DNA from: Prorocentrum cordatum
Lineage: Eukaryota; Sar; Dinophyceae; Prorocentrales; Prorocentraceae
Length of the DNA: 64,000 bases
Assembly (NCBI GenBank): GCA_963575745.1
Contig: CAUYUJ010019949.1
Location: 434,001-498,000 of the forward strand
Direction of reading: 5' to 3'
The position numbers and the translations under genes are program-made. The notes beneath the pieces were generated by a model. The model ran no database searches, was not told the DNA's origin, and worked only from the letters and a program-made list of their open reading frames with translations. This document shows positions 30,881-41,290 of the stretch, piece after piece. Numbering within the stretch: the first letter of the stretch is position 1; each line of letters opens with the position of its first letter.

Positions 30881-31581
30881 ACCGGGTGCCAGGGTGACTT
30901 GCAATCGTTGGCGGTTGTGCCATCTGTGCAGGTAGCGGATCTATCATCCTACGCGCGTAATTTCACGTCTCTCCACTGCCGCTGGACATGGGTGCGCTCG
31001 CAGTATAAAGAGGGCCCTCGATATGATACTTGCACGGCGGGGTGTATGCCCGTCCACGGGCGAGAACGGTGGCTCGTGGTCTCCAGTGTGGTCTCCCGTG
31101 TGGTTTGCAGTCTAAGCTCCCATACGTTTTCCCGCACGGTCTCCCTTCTGGCCTGATGTGTGGTCTCCCATGTTGGCTTCCGTGTTGGATCCTCGAGAGG
31201 TGCCGCTCGGAGGCGGCAGAGTGCCCACCAAATCCCAACGAAGCGACCAAGCGGCGCCCTCAGAGAGACCCAGCGCATGCCCTCGGTCAGGAACCTTGGA
31301 TCGAGGAGCGCGAGGCCCTGACGGATAGAAACCGGGGCCCGCGTCTCTGATGCCAGGACACGCCCAAATTCAGGACCTCTTCGCGCCAGCCTGGATGGGC
31401 GAACCGTGCTCCGCATAGAACCCGGCGCCCTGCAGCCAGGAATTGCCCCCCTCTTTTCGGCGGCAGTTGGACAAGAATCGAAGCGCGGAAACGTCGGGTC
31501 AGCAGGGCACCGTCGCTGCCGCTGCGCAGCAATGACCTTCGGAAAGAAGCATCCACGGTGCCGTCGAGAAGAGCGAGTATC
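30881..31581. other. No gene recognised; short GTGTGGTCTCCC repeats
   Basis: Between 31070 and 31190, (C/T)GTGTGGT(C/T)T(C/G)C and GGTCTCCC(G/T) recur several times. Long frames on both strands beyond this are not convincing. Confidence 0.45.
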
Positions 31582-31720
31582 GCCACACCGGTTTGTCGGC
31601 CCCACACAGTCTTCCGTGCATCGACACGTAGGTGCATCTTCTTCAACCTCCCGACGTCTGATACCATTTGGGCCTGGGGGTTCGGCCGTTTCAGTACAAT
31701 GGTTGGGCGGTGAAGATGGC
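31582..31720. repeat. Dispersed repeat G, copy 1
   Basis: Moderate similarity to 36464-36610: shared TCTTC(T/C)TCAACCT, GACGTC(T/G)GAT(A/G)CCATT(T/C)GGGC and surrounding sequence. Confidence 0.5.
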
Positions 31721-31929
31721 CTTTGGGCCGTGCGCCTTCGATGCCGCGCTGCGGCGTGTCAGTGAGAAGGACGCCTTTACGCTTGCGATGTCGAAGCCTA
31801 TGCCGCCCCCCAGGGCGCACAGTAAGATGGCGGGTGATACCGACGCAAGCGGTGGCAGGGGGGTCGCGAGCGCGGGCGGCAGCGGAGCTCCTTCGAGCTT
31901 TCGGGACGGGAGCCTGGCCGACGCGAGGG

Positions 31930-33045
31930 CGAGTCGTCCCCGTTGCCGCCGTCGGGCATGTCGATGGGGAGTGGCACAAAACTCACGAAGGGGACGTGTC
32001 CCCGAGGATCACCTCTACGGGGAAGGTGTCTTCTCCGGTCGAGGACTCCGGCGGTACCATCTGAGTTTCAAGCGGCTACGTCATCGCCCATAACCCAATT
32101 GTGCGCCACTGCTGCAAGGGTGAATACGGTTTGATTTCCAACTCCGTCCAGGATTACGAAAATGGCAACACACCCGCTTTCAGAGAGTCGGCCTGATTCT
32201 CGCGCACGAGCACGTAGCCAAGGCCATGGGCCGCGAGGGCAAGCAGACCCTCGTCAACTGGATCCCCGATCCTTCGAACATTTGCCACTACATGTCGTTC
32301 GACGGCCACGTTTCTAAGACACACGCTGACCCAGACGATTGAATCAGGGTCAGCGCCATGGGTTCAAACGCTTAAATGCACAACGTGAGGAATAGGCAAC
32401 ATAAGGAATCCTCGTTTCAGAACAGCGAAACCATCTACCTCAGCCATGCACGTGGAATTCGCGCAGTACGGAGACGGCCGGTCGTTCAGAACGTTGACCT
32501 GGAGGAGGTCTACAAGGCCATCCTGAAATATGAGCGTCTGGGAGCCGCTGCCTCGCGATCGACCCTGGCGGCGGCAGTTACATCGCGCACGTCTGCCCGT
32601 ACTGCTAGAATGGGTGCGTTGTGCGCAGCAGGCGCAGCAGGATGCGCCGGGAGACACCGCCGCGGGAATCGTCAACAAGAGCTACGGCCTCAGGCGGGCG
32701 GAGAAAGGCACCGACGCGCAGGGGCATCGGGTCGTTGTCTTCCCGTCGCAGACCATCATCGGCCAGATGGACATGTCGGTGGCCTGCGGCGGGCAGATTG
32801 AGCTCGCCCAGGAGCACAAGCCGTCCGAGCAGACGGATCTGGTCTACGTTGGCCATGGTGACGCCGAGCAGGACGGCGCCCTGACGTGCTCGGGACGACC
32901 AAGATGGCCCCCACCATCAGCACTCGCAATAATGGCAACATCCGCTCGAACGGCCCAATGGATGAGGGGGCCGTCGCGGTCGCGGAGGCCATCGACGCCA
33001 GCGATGAGGCGGCCCGCAGAAAGCTCATAAGGCATGTGCCTTGAG
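31930..33045 (+). pseudogene. Decayed coding sequence, unknown protein
   Basis: Protein-like stretches succeed one another on the + strand with frame changes and stops: VGHVDGEWHKTHEGDVSPRI (about 31955) to a TGA at 32062, then in the same frame SGYVIAHNPIVRHCCKGEYG (about 32070) to a TGA at 32194, then in another frame LILAHEHVAKAMGREGKQTL followed by VNWIPDPSNICHYMSFDGHV (32190-32315), then NVDLEEVYKAILKYERLG (about 32490), then AAGIVNKSYGLRRAEKGTDA, VVVFPSQTIIGQMDMSVACG and SEQTDLVYVGHGDAEQDGA (32660-32885). Successive pieces look like parts of one protein. I recognise no family. The interruptions indicate a pseudogene; unrecognised introns are the alternative. Confidence 0.45.
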
Positions 33046-36000
33046 TGATCGATGGCCCGCGCCCTTTCTTGCAAGTTCGCGGGCAATTCCTGCGGTTTCC
33101 GCCCTCCTGCGGAGCGTCCACTCCTCGGCCAGGAAGAGCGCGCCATGCGCCACAACTGCCTGCCCCCGTTCTTCGACATCGAAAGCGCCCGCGGCACCCC
33201 CGAGCGCCCGGCGGCCCGACGAGCGAAACAGCAAGCAGCAGGAGCCGAGTGGGCGCGCGCGCCGGCGCCGGCAACAGGCCACCGAGGATCGCATCCCGCG
33301 CCACAAGCCCACCCGATCGGCAATGCTTTTGCGGGGCACCAGCAAGACGTTCTGGCGCCGGCCGCGGCGGGGCCGCCGAGGGGCTGCTTCCGCGCCGCGC
33401 CCCCGGCTGATTGGCAATGCGCGCGCGGCGCTATCGGCGGGGCTTTCGGGCGCCAGCAGCGCCGGGGCTCCGCGCGACCCTTCCGAGGCGGGGGCCTCGC
33501 CGGCGCGCCGGCGAGAGCGGTCCGCCGCGCGGCCCGGGGAGCGACGAGAACGGGCAACCGATCGCAGCTCGCGTCGGGCCAGTCTCCTCAAGCAGCCCGA
33601 GGACCTCGGCGTCGCCCCAGGCGACTTCCGTAGACGCCGCCCCGCCTGGCCCCCGCCGCTGCGCGAGTAGACCGCGCGGGGCAGCAGCGCGCTGACCAGG
33701 CGGCTCACCGCCCGGGGGCGCTGGCCCGGAGCCGCCCGGTAGACGCGCGCGCGCGGCGCGGGGCGAGCGCCCGGGCGCCTCGCGGAAGGCCCCCCCCCAG
33801 CTGGATCAACGTTGGCGGAGACGAGGCCGATGTCCCGCTGAGCAGATGGGGCAACCTCTTCCCCGCCGATTGCCACGGCAGGAAGGGCGCCGCCGCTGCC
33901 CTCGGGGACCGCGGCAGTTTGCGTTCCGACGGACACGCGAACGTCATCGCCTCGGCGCGGCGCGCAGAAATCGAGCGCGCGCCCTCGAGGCCCCCGTCCG
34001 CGCCCGGGGCTATCGCGCAGCGGCGAACGCATCGACCGCCCGATGGGGCTTCCACGACGGCCCAGGCCTCCGCCCACTTGGCCGCCGGGGCCTGGAACTC
34101 CGGAAGTCCCCGGAGTTTGGAGGCCGAGCACTCGAGAGGGGCAGGGTGGGCCATGGGCGGTTGGGCACCCGCAGAGCGCGCCCTGCTCGAGATGGCGGCG
34201 CGCGCAGGCGCGCCCAGCCGGGTCCGACCCGAGCGAGCCGCCCGACCTGGCGAAGAAGGAGGTCCGCGAGGCAACCCGAGAGGCTCCCGAATGCGGGGGC
34301 GAGCTCGAGCAGCGGCGGGACCCCACGAGACCCTTCGGGGCGGGGGCCCAGCCCGCGCGCTAGCGCGCCCCCCCCCCCCCCCCCTCCGCGCCTCGACCAG
34401 GGCGCCGCCAACTTCGCCACCCCGGGAGTGGCCAGTCGCAGCCGCGTCGAGGGCCGAGGCGGCCGCCCTCGGGAATGCCTGGCGGACGGGGCGAAGTCGG
34501 GCAGGATGTCCCAGAGGTTCCAGGAGCTGTCGCGCTGCCGCCTCCGCGGCAGCTACTCCGCAGCGGCGTCGGCAGTCATGGAGGGCGCGAACGGCAAGGG
34601 GCGACTCGCGCACGCCGGCGCGCGCGAGGTCACCGTGGACAATCAGTTTCGACGCAGGGGCCGTCAGAGGACGCCGAGGCCAGCGGGGAAAAAAAGCCAC
34701 GGGGGCCAGCGCGGAGTCCGCTTCGTCTCGCTCGTCACCAACGCCAAGGGCACGCATCGGCCCTGCAAGATTCGCGTGGGAGGCGGGGCGCGCTGGCCAA
34801 TGGGTTCGTGGGCGAGTTCCACTGCATCGCCGTCGGCACCATCAGCATCTCCTGCGCTTCGGAGCGGCGGGCCACGCGGCTCGGGGCCGCGCCGCGAGCG
34901 ATCCCCCGCTTGCGGGGCAGCGTCTGCCCCGCGGCGCAGCTCGCCATCGCCAACGGCCCGGGGGGTCGGATCGGAGCGACGCAGGAGGCGGGCTGCCGTC
35001 ATCGAGGTCGTCTTCGCTCACCCAGCGCAGAGGGCCAAGGCGCGGGGCTGCCTCGAGTGGTCCTGAACCGGCTTCCACTGCGAGTGCGCCGCCTACACCG
35101 CGCCCCTCCCGCGAGCCGAGAACGGCTTGTTGGCTGGCGCAATTGCTGGCATGTGGAGATGGTCGAACGCGGCGCAGTCCACGCGAAGGAGACGGCGCGA
35201 CGGCGTCGTAGGGGACAGACCGCCCCCGCGACCCGCGCGCTTGGGCCTCCAGCGCCGACAGGTCTTGCAAGAAGGGCCTCTTGGCCATGGGCGGTCAAGC
35301 TCGGGCTGAAGGGGGTCGGCAGGCTACTGGGCACACGACAGAGGCTCGAGGCGCCCATCGCACTCGAGCGCGAGAACCACGGGCAGTTTAGCGCGCGCGC
35401 CCGCGCGCCGGCGGAGCCCGATGAGGGCGCCAGCAGCGACGGGGCTCCGCCCGACCATTCGGGGCGGGCGCCCGCGCCCACGCGCCGGCAGGAGAGCCGG
35501 GAGGCAACCCGCCGTGGGGGGCGCCGGCAGCAGCGGTGCCCCGCGCGACCCATCGGAAGGGAGCCACGTCCGCGCGCCCCGCGCCGCGCGGCCCCGCGAC
35601 GAGAAGGCCCCGCCAGCGGGCGCGAAACCGGGGGCGGACGGCTTCAGCAACATGATGGCGCAGGACGCGACGAAGCCTTCGGGGTCGACGCGGCGCCCAA
35701 GCCTAAGCATCCGAGGCGGCACGCGACGGACGACGCGCCGAAAGCCCCCCGAGAATTCCACGGGGCCATGTTCGAAGAGAGGGGGGCGCGAGCCGGGAGA
35801 GCGGCCGCCCCGCGAGGCGGCCCTAGATGCCGCGCCCGCTGCGGCGCCTCGAGCCGCGGCAACGGCTTCGCGACGCCCGCTCGGAATCCCCCCCCGCTCG
35901 GAGGCCGTCGCCCGCCCGCCGGGGGGCGCGTCCCGAGCAGAGCTCGGCGGCGGCCATCCGAGCAGGGAGTGGCCCCGAGCGGCTGCGTAGCGCAACTCCA

Positions 36001-36420
36001 GGAGAGTCTTGAACCCCCCCCCCTGGCGGGCGCCTCCGCGGCGGGGGCGCCTTTTCTCGCCTTCGAGGCCCCCATTCTTCCGCCGCGGGCGGGGGCGGGG
36101 TCTAGGGCGGCGGGGGGTCTTAACGCCGCGGAGGGCCCCATGGAGGATGGGAAGGGCTTCGCGGCCACGCCTGTCGACCCCTGCGCGCGCGCGAGCTGCA
36201 GCGGCGACGGCGACGCAAAGGGGGGGGCGGAGGAGCAGCGAGAAGGTGGATGGGCCACCGCCGGTCGCAGCGTCCGGGGGGGAGGCCCGCGTCGTAATCT
36301 TATCATCCGGGTTTCTTCTCCCCGCCTTCTCTCGGCGCCCCGCTCCCATCGCGCGGGAGGCTCGCATCTGTTCTTAGCAGGGGCAGGGGCCCCGGGCCAA
36401 GGCGCCCGGAACCGCCGTCC
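33046..36420 (+). other. Very GC-rich tract; possible decayed coding pieces
   Basis: GC is so high that frames of 190-650 codons stay open on both strands and in several phases; length alone is not evidence. A locally protein-like run is V-R-F-V-S-L-V-T-N-A-K-G-T-H-R-P-C-K-I-R (34717-34776), continuing in another frame as ANGFVGEFHCIAVGTISISC (34797-34856). A segment of the type GGCGCCAGCAGCG followed by GGGGCTCCGCGCGACCCTTC recurs with divergence near 33450, 34310, 35428 and 35523. No intact gene is claimed. Confidence 0.35.
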
Positions 36421-36463
36421 GAAATATGGGTGCCACCGTCACTTCTGATTTTTGTTTCCGCCA

Positions 36464-36610
36464 TCGCACCGCGATTGGGGTCCACCGAGGATGGTCTCCG
36501 TGCACCAACACGCGCGCGCATCTTCCTCAACCTCTGACGTCGGATGCCATTCGGGCACGGGCGCTTGGATTCCCCCAGTGCAACCTACCCACCACCCTGG
36601 GGCATCAAGC
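36464..36610. repeat. Dispersed repeat G, copy 2
   Basis: Related to 31582-31720; see that entry. Confidence 0.5.
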
Positions 36611-37435
36611 GCCTGCTCCAGGCATTGGATGCCCCAGGCAGCCTGGAAGTGGCAGGGTCTCTGGGCCGGGGGCCCCCGATCTGCCACCCGAAGACAAGGG
36701 TACCATTGTCATCGTTCCCTTGTTCCGCAGCCTCATCGCCATTGGGATTCATCCAGGATGTTTCACGAGAGTTTGCTCGAGTGGCGTCGTCGTTCCCGCC
36801 TGCGCCGCGACCGCCCGAGTGGCCGCGAACAAAGCATTGGCACAGGAGATAGCGATCGATTGCACTGAGACAAGCCGCCGAGTTCGCGGAGCAGCGCAAC
36901 CGCCGGGTGGACTCTTTTACGCTGGCCGACATGGCCTTGCCGAGTAGGGTTTGGCATCAGTAGTTCGCCCTGGGAGGTGCAGCCTGCCAGCGCTCTCGCC
37001 TCCTGGCGACAATTCCTTGGCTGACGGTCTTTTGGACCACCCTGGTTCTCGCGCTTCGCCGACGTCCGGGGCGTCGCCTTTGCATTTCTCTTTCCTACCT
37101 CGACCGACGGCCCCTTGGCCATGGCCACCCTGGTGCCCACGCAGTCGTCTGAGGTACGGTCTCGCGCTTTCTCTCTCGGAGTGTTCTTTGGCCGTCGTTG
37201 ACTTTCCGACGCATGGCGAATCCGACGGACATGCAGCTTCGCGCGCTGGCAGTTCCCCTCAGTCTCAGTCCCCTCGGCCACCCACCTGAGGCCTCGGCCG
37301 GCGCGTAGCCGTCGCCTCGCGCGCTGCTCTGCTTTATTGTTCCCGCGCTTCCTCTGCCTAATTTGTCTCTGCGTAGCCCGCTTTGACCTGACTCGCCGCC
37401 GGCGCGCTCGCCCGCGGCCGCTGACTAAAAAGTAA
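36611..37435. other. No gene recognised
   Basis: No supported gene. A few CTCTCTCGGAG and pyrimidine-rich pieces are present. Confidence 0.45.
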
Positions 37436-37495
37436 CCCCACCAGCCCATCCAGAAACGATGCCCACAGGACTTGCCTCGATCAGGGAAGTGGGCA
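37436..37495. repeat. Dispersed repeat H, copy 1
   Basis: CACCAGCCCATCCAGAAACG, ATGCCCAC(A)GGACTTGCC and TCGATCAGG match 61553-61610 closely. CTTGG-type repeats follow at once here and after about 170 bp at the other copy. Confidence 0.7.
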
Positions 37496-37499
37496 GCGC

Positions 37500-38340
37500 A
37501 CAGAGGAAGGGCCCCCCAGTGGAGGCCTCTTGGAGCGTCTTGGGTGCCTCGGAGAGCTTCCTTGGGCCTCTTGGGGGTCTCTTGGGGGGGCATCTTGGAG
37601 GCCTCTTGGGCGCCTGTTGGGGCCTCCTGGGCGCCTCTTGGGGCCCTCCTGAAGCGCTCTTGGTAGCCTTGTGAGCGCTCTTGGGGCCATCTTGGGGGAC
37701 ATCGATCAAACAAGAAGCGAGCAGTAGTTAGCGTTGCCCCTCGGGAGCCCAAACAATCGCCTCTTGGGGCGCTCTTGGAGCGTTCTCTAGGCGCTATTAG
37801 GCGTTCTTGGGGCCGTCTTGGGGCGTTCTGGAGCCTCTCTTGGAGCCCTCTTGGGCCATCTTGGAGCCATCTTGAGGCCCCGGATGGCCATCGGAAGCGA
37901 AAAGGCGAGAAAGCCAAACACATAGAATTTCCAAAGGTTTTGGCCTCTTCGTGGACTCTGGGGGGGCTCTTTGGCCACTGGGAACCGTCTTGGAGCGGTC
38001 TTGGGGCATCTTGGAGCATCGTGGGTGCCAATATGAGACATCCTGGGATATCTTGAGCCATCTTGGAGGTCATCTTGGGCTCCCCCAGGCGCTCTTGGAG
38101 TCATCTTCATCAGTGCCCCCCCAAGGGGCCAACATGTGGCTAAAACCTTAGTCGAATCAGTGATGTTGCATTCTGGCCGAGGCCTCTTGGAGCATTTTGG
38201 GTGCCTCTAGAGGGTCTCGGGCCTCTTGGGGGTCTCTTGGGAGCCTCTTGGGGGCATCCTGGGGGCCTCTTGGGGTTTCCTGGCCACTTTTGGGGGCCCT
38301 CTTGGGGCACCGTTGGGAGCCTTGGGGGGGCCATCTTTGG
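37500..38340. repeat. Degenerate CTCTTGGGGGC repeat tract
   Basis: Irregular units of GCCTCTTGG(A/G)(G/A)GC over about 800 bp, with interruptions at 37690-37760 and 37880-37960. A module like repeat D (GGGGCCAACATGTGGCTAAA, AATCAGTGATG) sits at 38115-38168. Confidence 0.85.
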
Positions 38341-38360
38341 GCCATGAAGTTAGGTCAGCA

Positions 38361-38802
38361 AACCCGCTGAATTTAAGCAAATAAGTAAGCGGAGGATGAA
38401 GCAACTAAATAGGATTCCCTTAGTAATGGCGAATGAACAGGGATCAGCTCAGCACGGAAAGTGGGGCCCTCGGCCTTGGATTGTAGTCTCGAGGTGTATC
38501 GCCAACGGAGGCGCAGATGTAAGCCTCTTGGAAAAGAGCATCAACGAGGGTGAGAGTCTCGTTTGTCATCTGCGGTCCCCCGTGCACGGCATACTTTCTA
38601 AGAGTCGCGTTCTTCGGAATTGAAACGTAAATTGGGTGGTACATTTGATCTCAAGCTAAATATTGGCCCGAGACCGATAGCAAACAAGTACCATGAGGGA
38701 AAGATGAAAAAGGACTTTGAACAGAGAGTTAAGAGTGCCTGAAATTGTTGAAATGGAAGCGAATGGAACCAGTGTTGCTTGGCAAGATTGTCGGGTGCAT
38801 GA
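38361..38802 (+). rRNA. 28S (LSU) rRNA 5' fragment, truncated, D1 and start of D2
   Basis: Starts ACCCGCTGAATTTAAGC, the canonical 5' region of eukaryotic LSU rRNA, and continues through AAGTAAGCGGAGGAT, TAGGATTCCCTTAGTAATGG, GCGAATGAACAGGGAT, CGCAGATGTAAGCCTCTTGG, GACCGATAGCAAACAAGTAC and GAAGCGAATGGAACCAGT. Order and spacing match dinoflagellate D1/D2 as I recall it. Substitutions occur in normally invariant positions (AAGCAAATAAG for AAGCATATAAG; GGATGAAGCAACTAAAT for the expected AAGAAACTAAAT). No ITS2 or 5.8S precedes it, and it stops after about 440 nt, passing into poly-C and repeat D. It is a dispersed, probably non-functional copy, not an rDNA unit. Confidence 0.93.
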
Positions 38803-38814
38803 CGCGCAGGGGGG

Positions 38815-39303
38815 TGCACTAATTAGGGCCCCCCCCCATCAGGAGGCCAAAATGGATCCAAAACCATAGTAAAACCAATGATTGTGGTTTCCTCGCCGAG
38901 GCCGTTTCAGATGTTCCGGCACCTCGCGAACCCCCTGTCCACGTCCATGGGGAGGGGGCACGGGGAAGGGTCAAGACGCCTTCGCCGTCCGCAAGCCGTC
39001 TCGCTCACTCCCACCCGCCCTCCCAACACATACGTAGCACCCGAGCCTGGCCCGAGCCGCAGCATATGCGCAGCAGTCGTCTTTGGATGGCCAGCTATTG
39101 GGGGCCAGTCCGCCGCCGCCGCCGCCGCCGCCTCCGCCGCCACCGCCGCCGCCCGCCGCTGCCGCCGGCGTCGCGCCGCCGCCGCCGCCGCCGCTGTCCG
39201 CCGCTGCCGCCGCCGCTCCGCGCCCGCCGCCGCCGCCGCCCGCCGCCCCCGCTGCCAAATCGCCGCTGCCGCCGCAGTCGCTGCCGCCACCGCTGCCGCC
39301 GCC

Positions 39304-39334
<31 letters not shown>

Positions 39335-39780
39335 CCGCCCCCGCCGCCGCCGCCGCCGCCGCCGCCGCCCCCGCCGCCACCACCGCCGCAGCCGCCGCAG
39401 CCGTTGCCCCCGCCGCAGCCGCCGCAGCCGCTGCCGCTGCCAAGTGTATTCTGTATGGTTTTTTGACAGGGATGGTGGAGGGAGGCCGCATCGGGTTCGC
39501 TGCGCAGTTTCCGAATTTGGAGGCAGAGTGTGTTTTGCATTGTTTTTTTACCAGGGATGGTGGGGGCAGACTGTGTTTTGTATGTTTTCTTACAAGGGAT
39601 GGTGGGGGGGGGCCCCCATGGACCTGGGTTGCCTCCCAGTCGCCAGGGGAGGGGGGGTATACTAATAGGGAACAGTGACAAACCCCTCCCCGAAAGGGAA
39701 GGAGGGGTGGAAGAGGAAACTCCCTAAACAACCGGCGCCCAGAGGGCTGGTGGGTTTGGTTTGGCGACGGACCCATCTTT
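38815..39780. repeat. Dispersed repeat D, copy 2, interrupted
   Basis: CAGGAGGCCAAAATGGATCC, then AAAACCATAGTAAAACCAATG (38836-38880), GTCCATGGGGAGGGGG (38942) and, beyond the GCC tract, AACCCCTCCCCGAAAGGGA (39683) with CGCCCAGAGGGCTGGTGGG match the module order at 20463-20870. At 39540-39610 a short unit (CAGGGATGGTGG(G/A)GG(G/C)) occurs three times. Confidence 0.72.
39108..39440. repeat. GCC/CCG trinucleotide tract
   Basis: About 330 bp of CCG units with minor interruptions. It reads as poly-Pro, poly-Ala or poly-Arg on + and poly-Gly or poly-Ala on -. Confidence 0.95.
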
Positions 39781-39904
39781 ATGCATCAATGTGTAGCGCA
39801 GGGCGCGGGTCTCTCGTCTTCATACAATGTGCGCCGCACGGGCGTGGTGAATTTTTTATTTCTCCCAACAATATTGTCGTGTTGGGTCATCGTTTTGAAG
39901 AGAC

Positions 39905-39984
39905 GGTCCCCGCGTTCCCTCCTCCCTTCCTTCCTTCCTCCTCCTCTCCTCCCTCCTCCATCATCATCGTCACCTCTTTCACGG
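39905..39984. repeat. Pyrimidine-rich tract before the second 90-bp array
   Basis: CCTTCCTTCCTTCCTCCTCC and CATCATCATCG runs, the counterpart of 26305-26454. Confidence 0.8.
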
Positions 39985-40437
39985 TGGCGCACCCCTCGCA
40001 TGTTTCGTGGCCCCAGAGGATCTCCGCTGAAAGCCTCAGTGGTGCCGTCCGCGGGCGTCCCCGCCACCCATTTCAGCACACGCGGCTCGTGGTCCCACAT
40101 GGGGAGTTCCACCAAAGGCCCCTGGGGGTGTGGCCACATGCGTCCCCGTCACCCATTGTCGGCGCACCCCTCACACGGTTCGTGGCCCCATGGGGAGCTC
40201 CACCGAAGGCCGCCGGGGGTGCGTCCACATGCGTCCCTGGCACTCATTTCGGCACACCCCTCACACGGTTCGTGGCCCCATGGGGAGCTCCACCCAAGGC
40301 CCCAGGGGGTGCGTCTACATGCGCCCCAGGCACTCATTTCGGTACACCCCTCGCACGGTTCGCCTCATTTCCCTCGCGGTTCTCGCAGCTGCATATGGTT
40401 GGGTCCTTCGCCAGGCTAATTTGTTAAGCACCATCCG
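39985..40437. repeat. 90-bp tandem array, second locus, with 3' flank
   Basis: About four and a half copies of the family (CCCTCACACGGTTCGTGGCC, CCATGGGGAGCTCCACC, GTGCGTCCACATGCGTCCC) at 90-bp spacing, then CAGCTGCATATGGTTGGGTC, CTTCGCCAGGCTAATTTGTT as after the first array. Confidence 0.92.
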
Positions 40438-41120
40438 CATGAAGGGTGCGCCGACGAATTCGGACACCCTCACGCGAACGCCCCCTCTGAGGCCACAGGT
40501 GGACCTGTTCCAGGCACGACCCGTGCGAGGCATGTTCCGAAATGGCCAGGGGTACGCCGTGCGAAGTTGCCCATTGGTGCCATGGGTGGAGCTCCTTCTG
40601 GGACATGGTTCGCGTAACGGGTCCGCCGACATGGGCGGGGGAGCGTTGTACGAATTGTGTCTCTGGGCCTTTAGGTTGCGTTGCTTTTGGGCACGATCTG
40701 CGTGACCGGGTGTGCTGCAATGGCCAGGGGGGGTGGCCGTGCGAACCTTGCCTTTGGGGCCGTAGGTGGAGATCCTCTTGGGCCACGATCCGTGTGCGAG
40801 GCGTGCCGAAGTAGACGGGAGGGCGGGATGCGAACCTCGTGTCCAGGGCCGTCCGTGGAACCCCTTGCGGGCCACGATCCATGTGAGAGGTGTGCTGAAG
40901 CGAGCGGAGCAACGCTATAAAGTTTCATTATGGTACCGCAAATGCAGTTGTTTGCGGGCACGATCCGCGCGATGTGGCGTACCACTATGCGAAACAGGTC
41001 TCTGGGGACGTAGGTGGAGCTTCCTGTGGGTCGCGATCCCTGTTAGGGGTGTGGCGGGAGAACGCTAGCCAAGCCAGTCTTTGGGGCCGCAGGTGGAGCC
41101 CCCTGAGGGCATGACCCGTG
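40438..41120. repeat. Inverted, diverged array of the 90-bp family
   Basis: Five to six units of about 115-125 bp containing GGCC(A)CGATCC(A/G)TGTG(A/C)GAG and GGTGTGC(T/C)GAA, the reverse complement of the TTCGGCACACCCCTCACACG...GTGGCC part of the 90-bp unit, plus GTAGGTGGAGCTCC-type sequence. Together with 39985-40437 it makes a large imperfect inverted repeat. Confidence 0.7.
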
Positions 41121-41170
41121 CGACTCTCCATGTCTTCCAATACCGCACGTTCTAGACTACTACTAGAGCT

Positions 41171-41212
41171 TACCAGAACCTAAGCGCGCGAAGCGCGCAC
41201 GTGGTTCTGGTA
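41171..41212. repeat. Compact GC-capped hairpin
   Basis: TACCAGAACC (41171-41180) pairs with GGTTCTGGTA (41203-41212); inside, GCGCGC pairs with GCGCGC around a GAA loop. A self-complementary TACATGTA/CATGTATATACATG run follows at once. Confidence 0.75.
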
Positions 41213-41290
41213 TACATGTACATGTATATACATGTCCGTGTGTCTCTCTCGCGCTCTCACTCTCTCTCTATCTCTCTATATGTAGTTGCA
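41213..41290. repeat. CATGTA and CT microsatellites
   Basis: Palindromic TATACATGTACATGTATATA then CTCTCT runs. Confidence 0.9.

Noticed and set aside
33025-34326. 433-codon open frame on -
   Set aside because: Same reason: low stop-codon density in GC-extreme DNA, with no recognisable domain.
34475-36448. 657-codon open frame on +
   Set aside because: The region is so GC-rich that frames of 200-400 codons are open in nearly every phase on both strands; composition is Arg/Ala/Gly/Pro as expected by chance.
38344-38830. Functional rDNA unit
   Set aside because: No ITS2/5.8S upstream, only about 440 nt of LSU, substitutions at conserved sites and passage into repeats.
39066-39665. Poly-Pro/Ala/Arg/Gly proteins
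   Set aside because: GCC repeat translated in its several frames.
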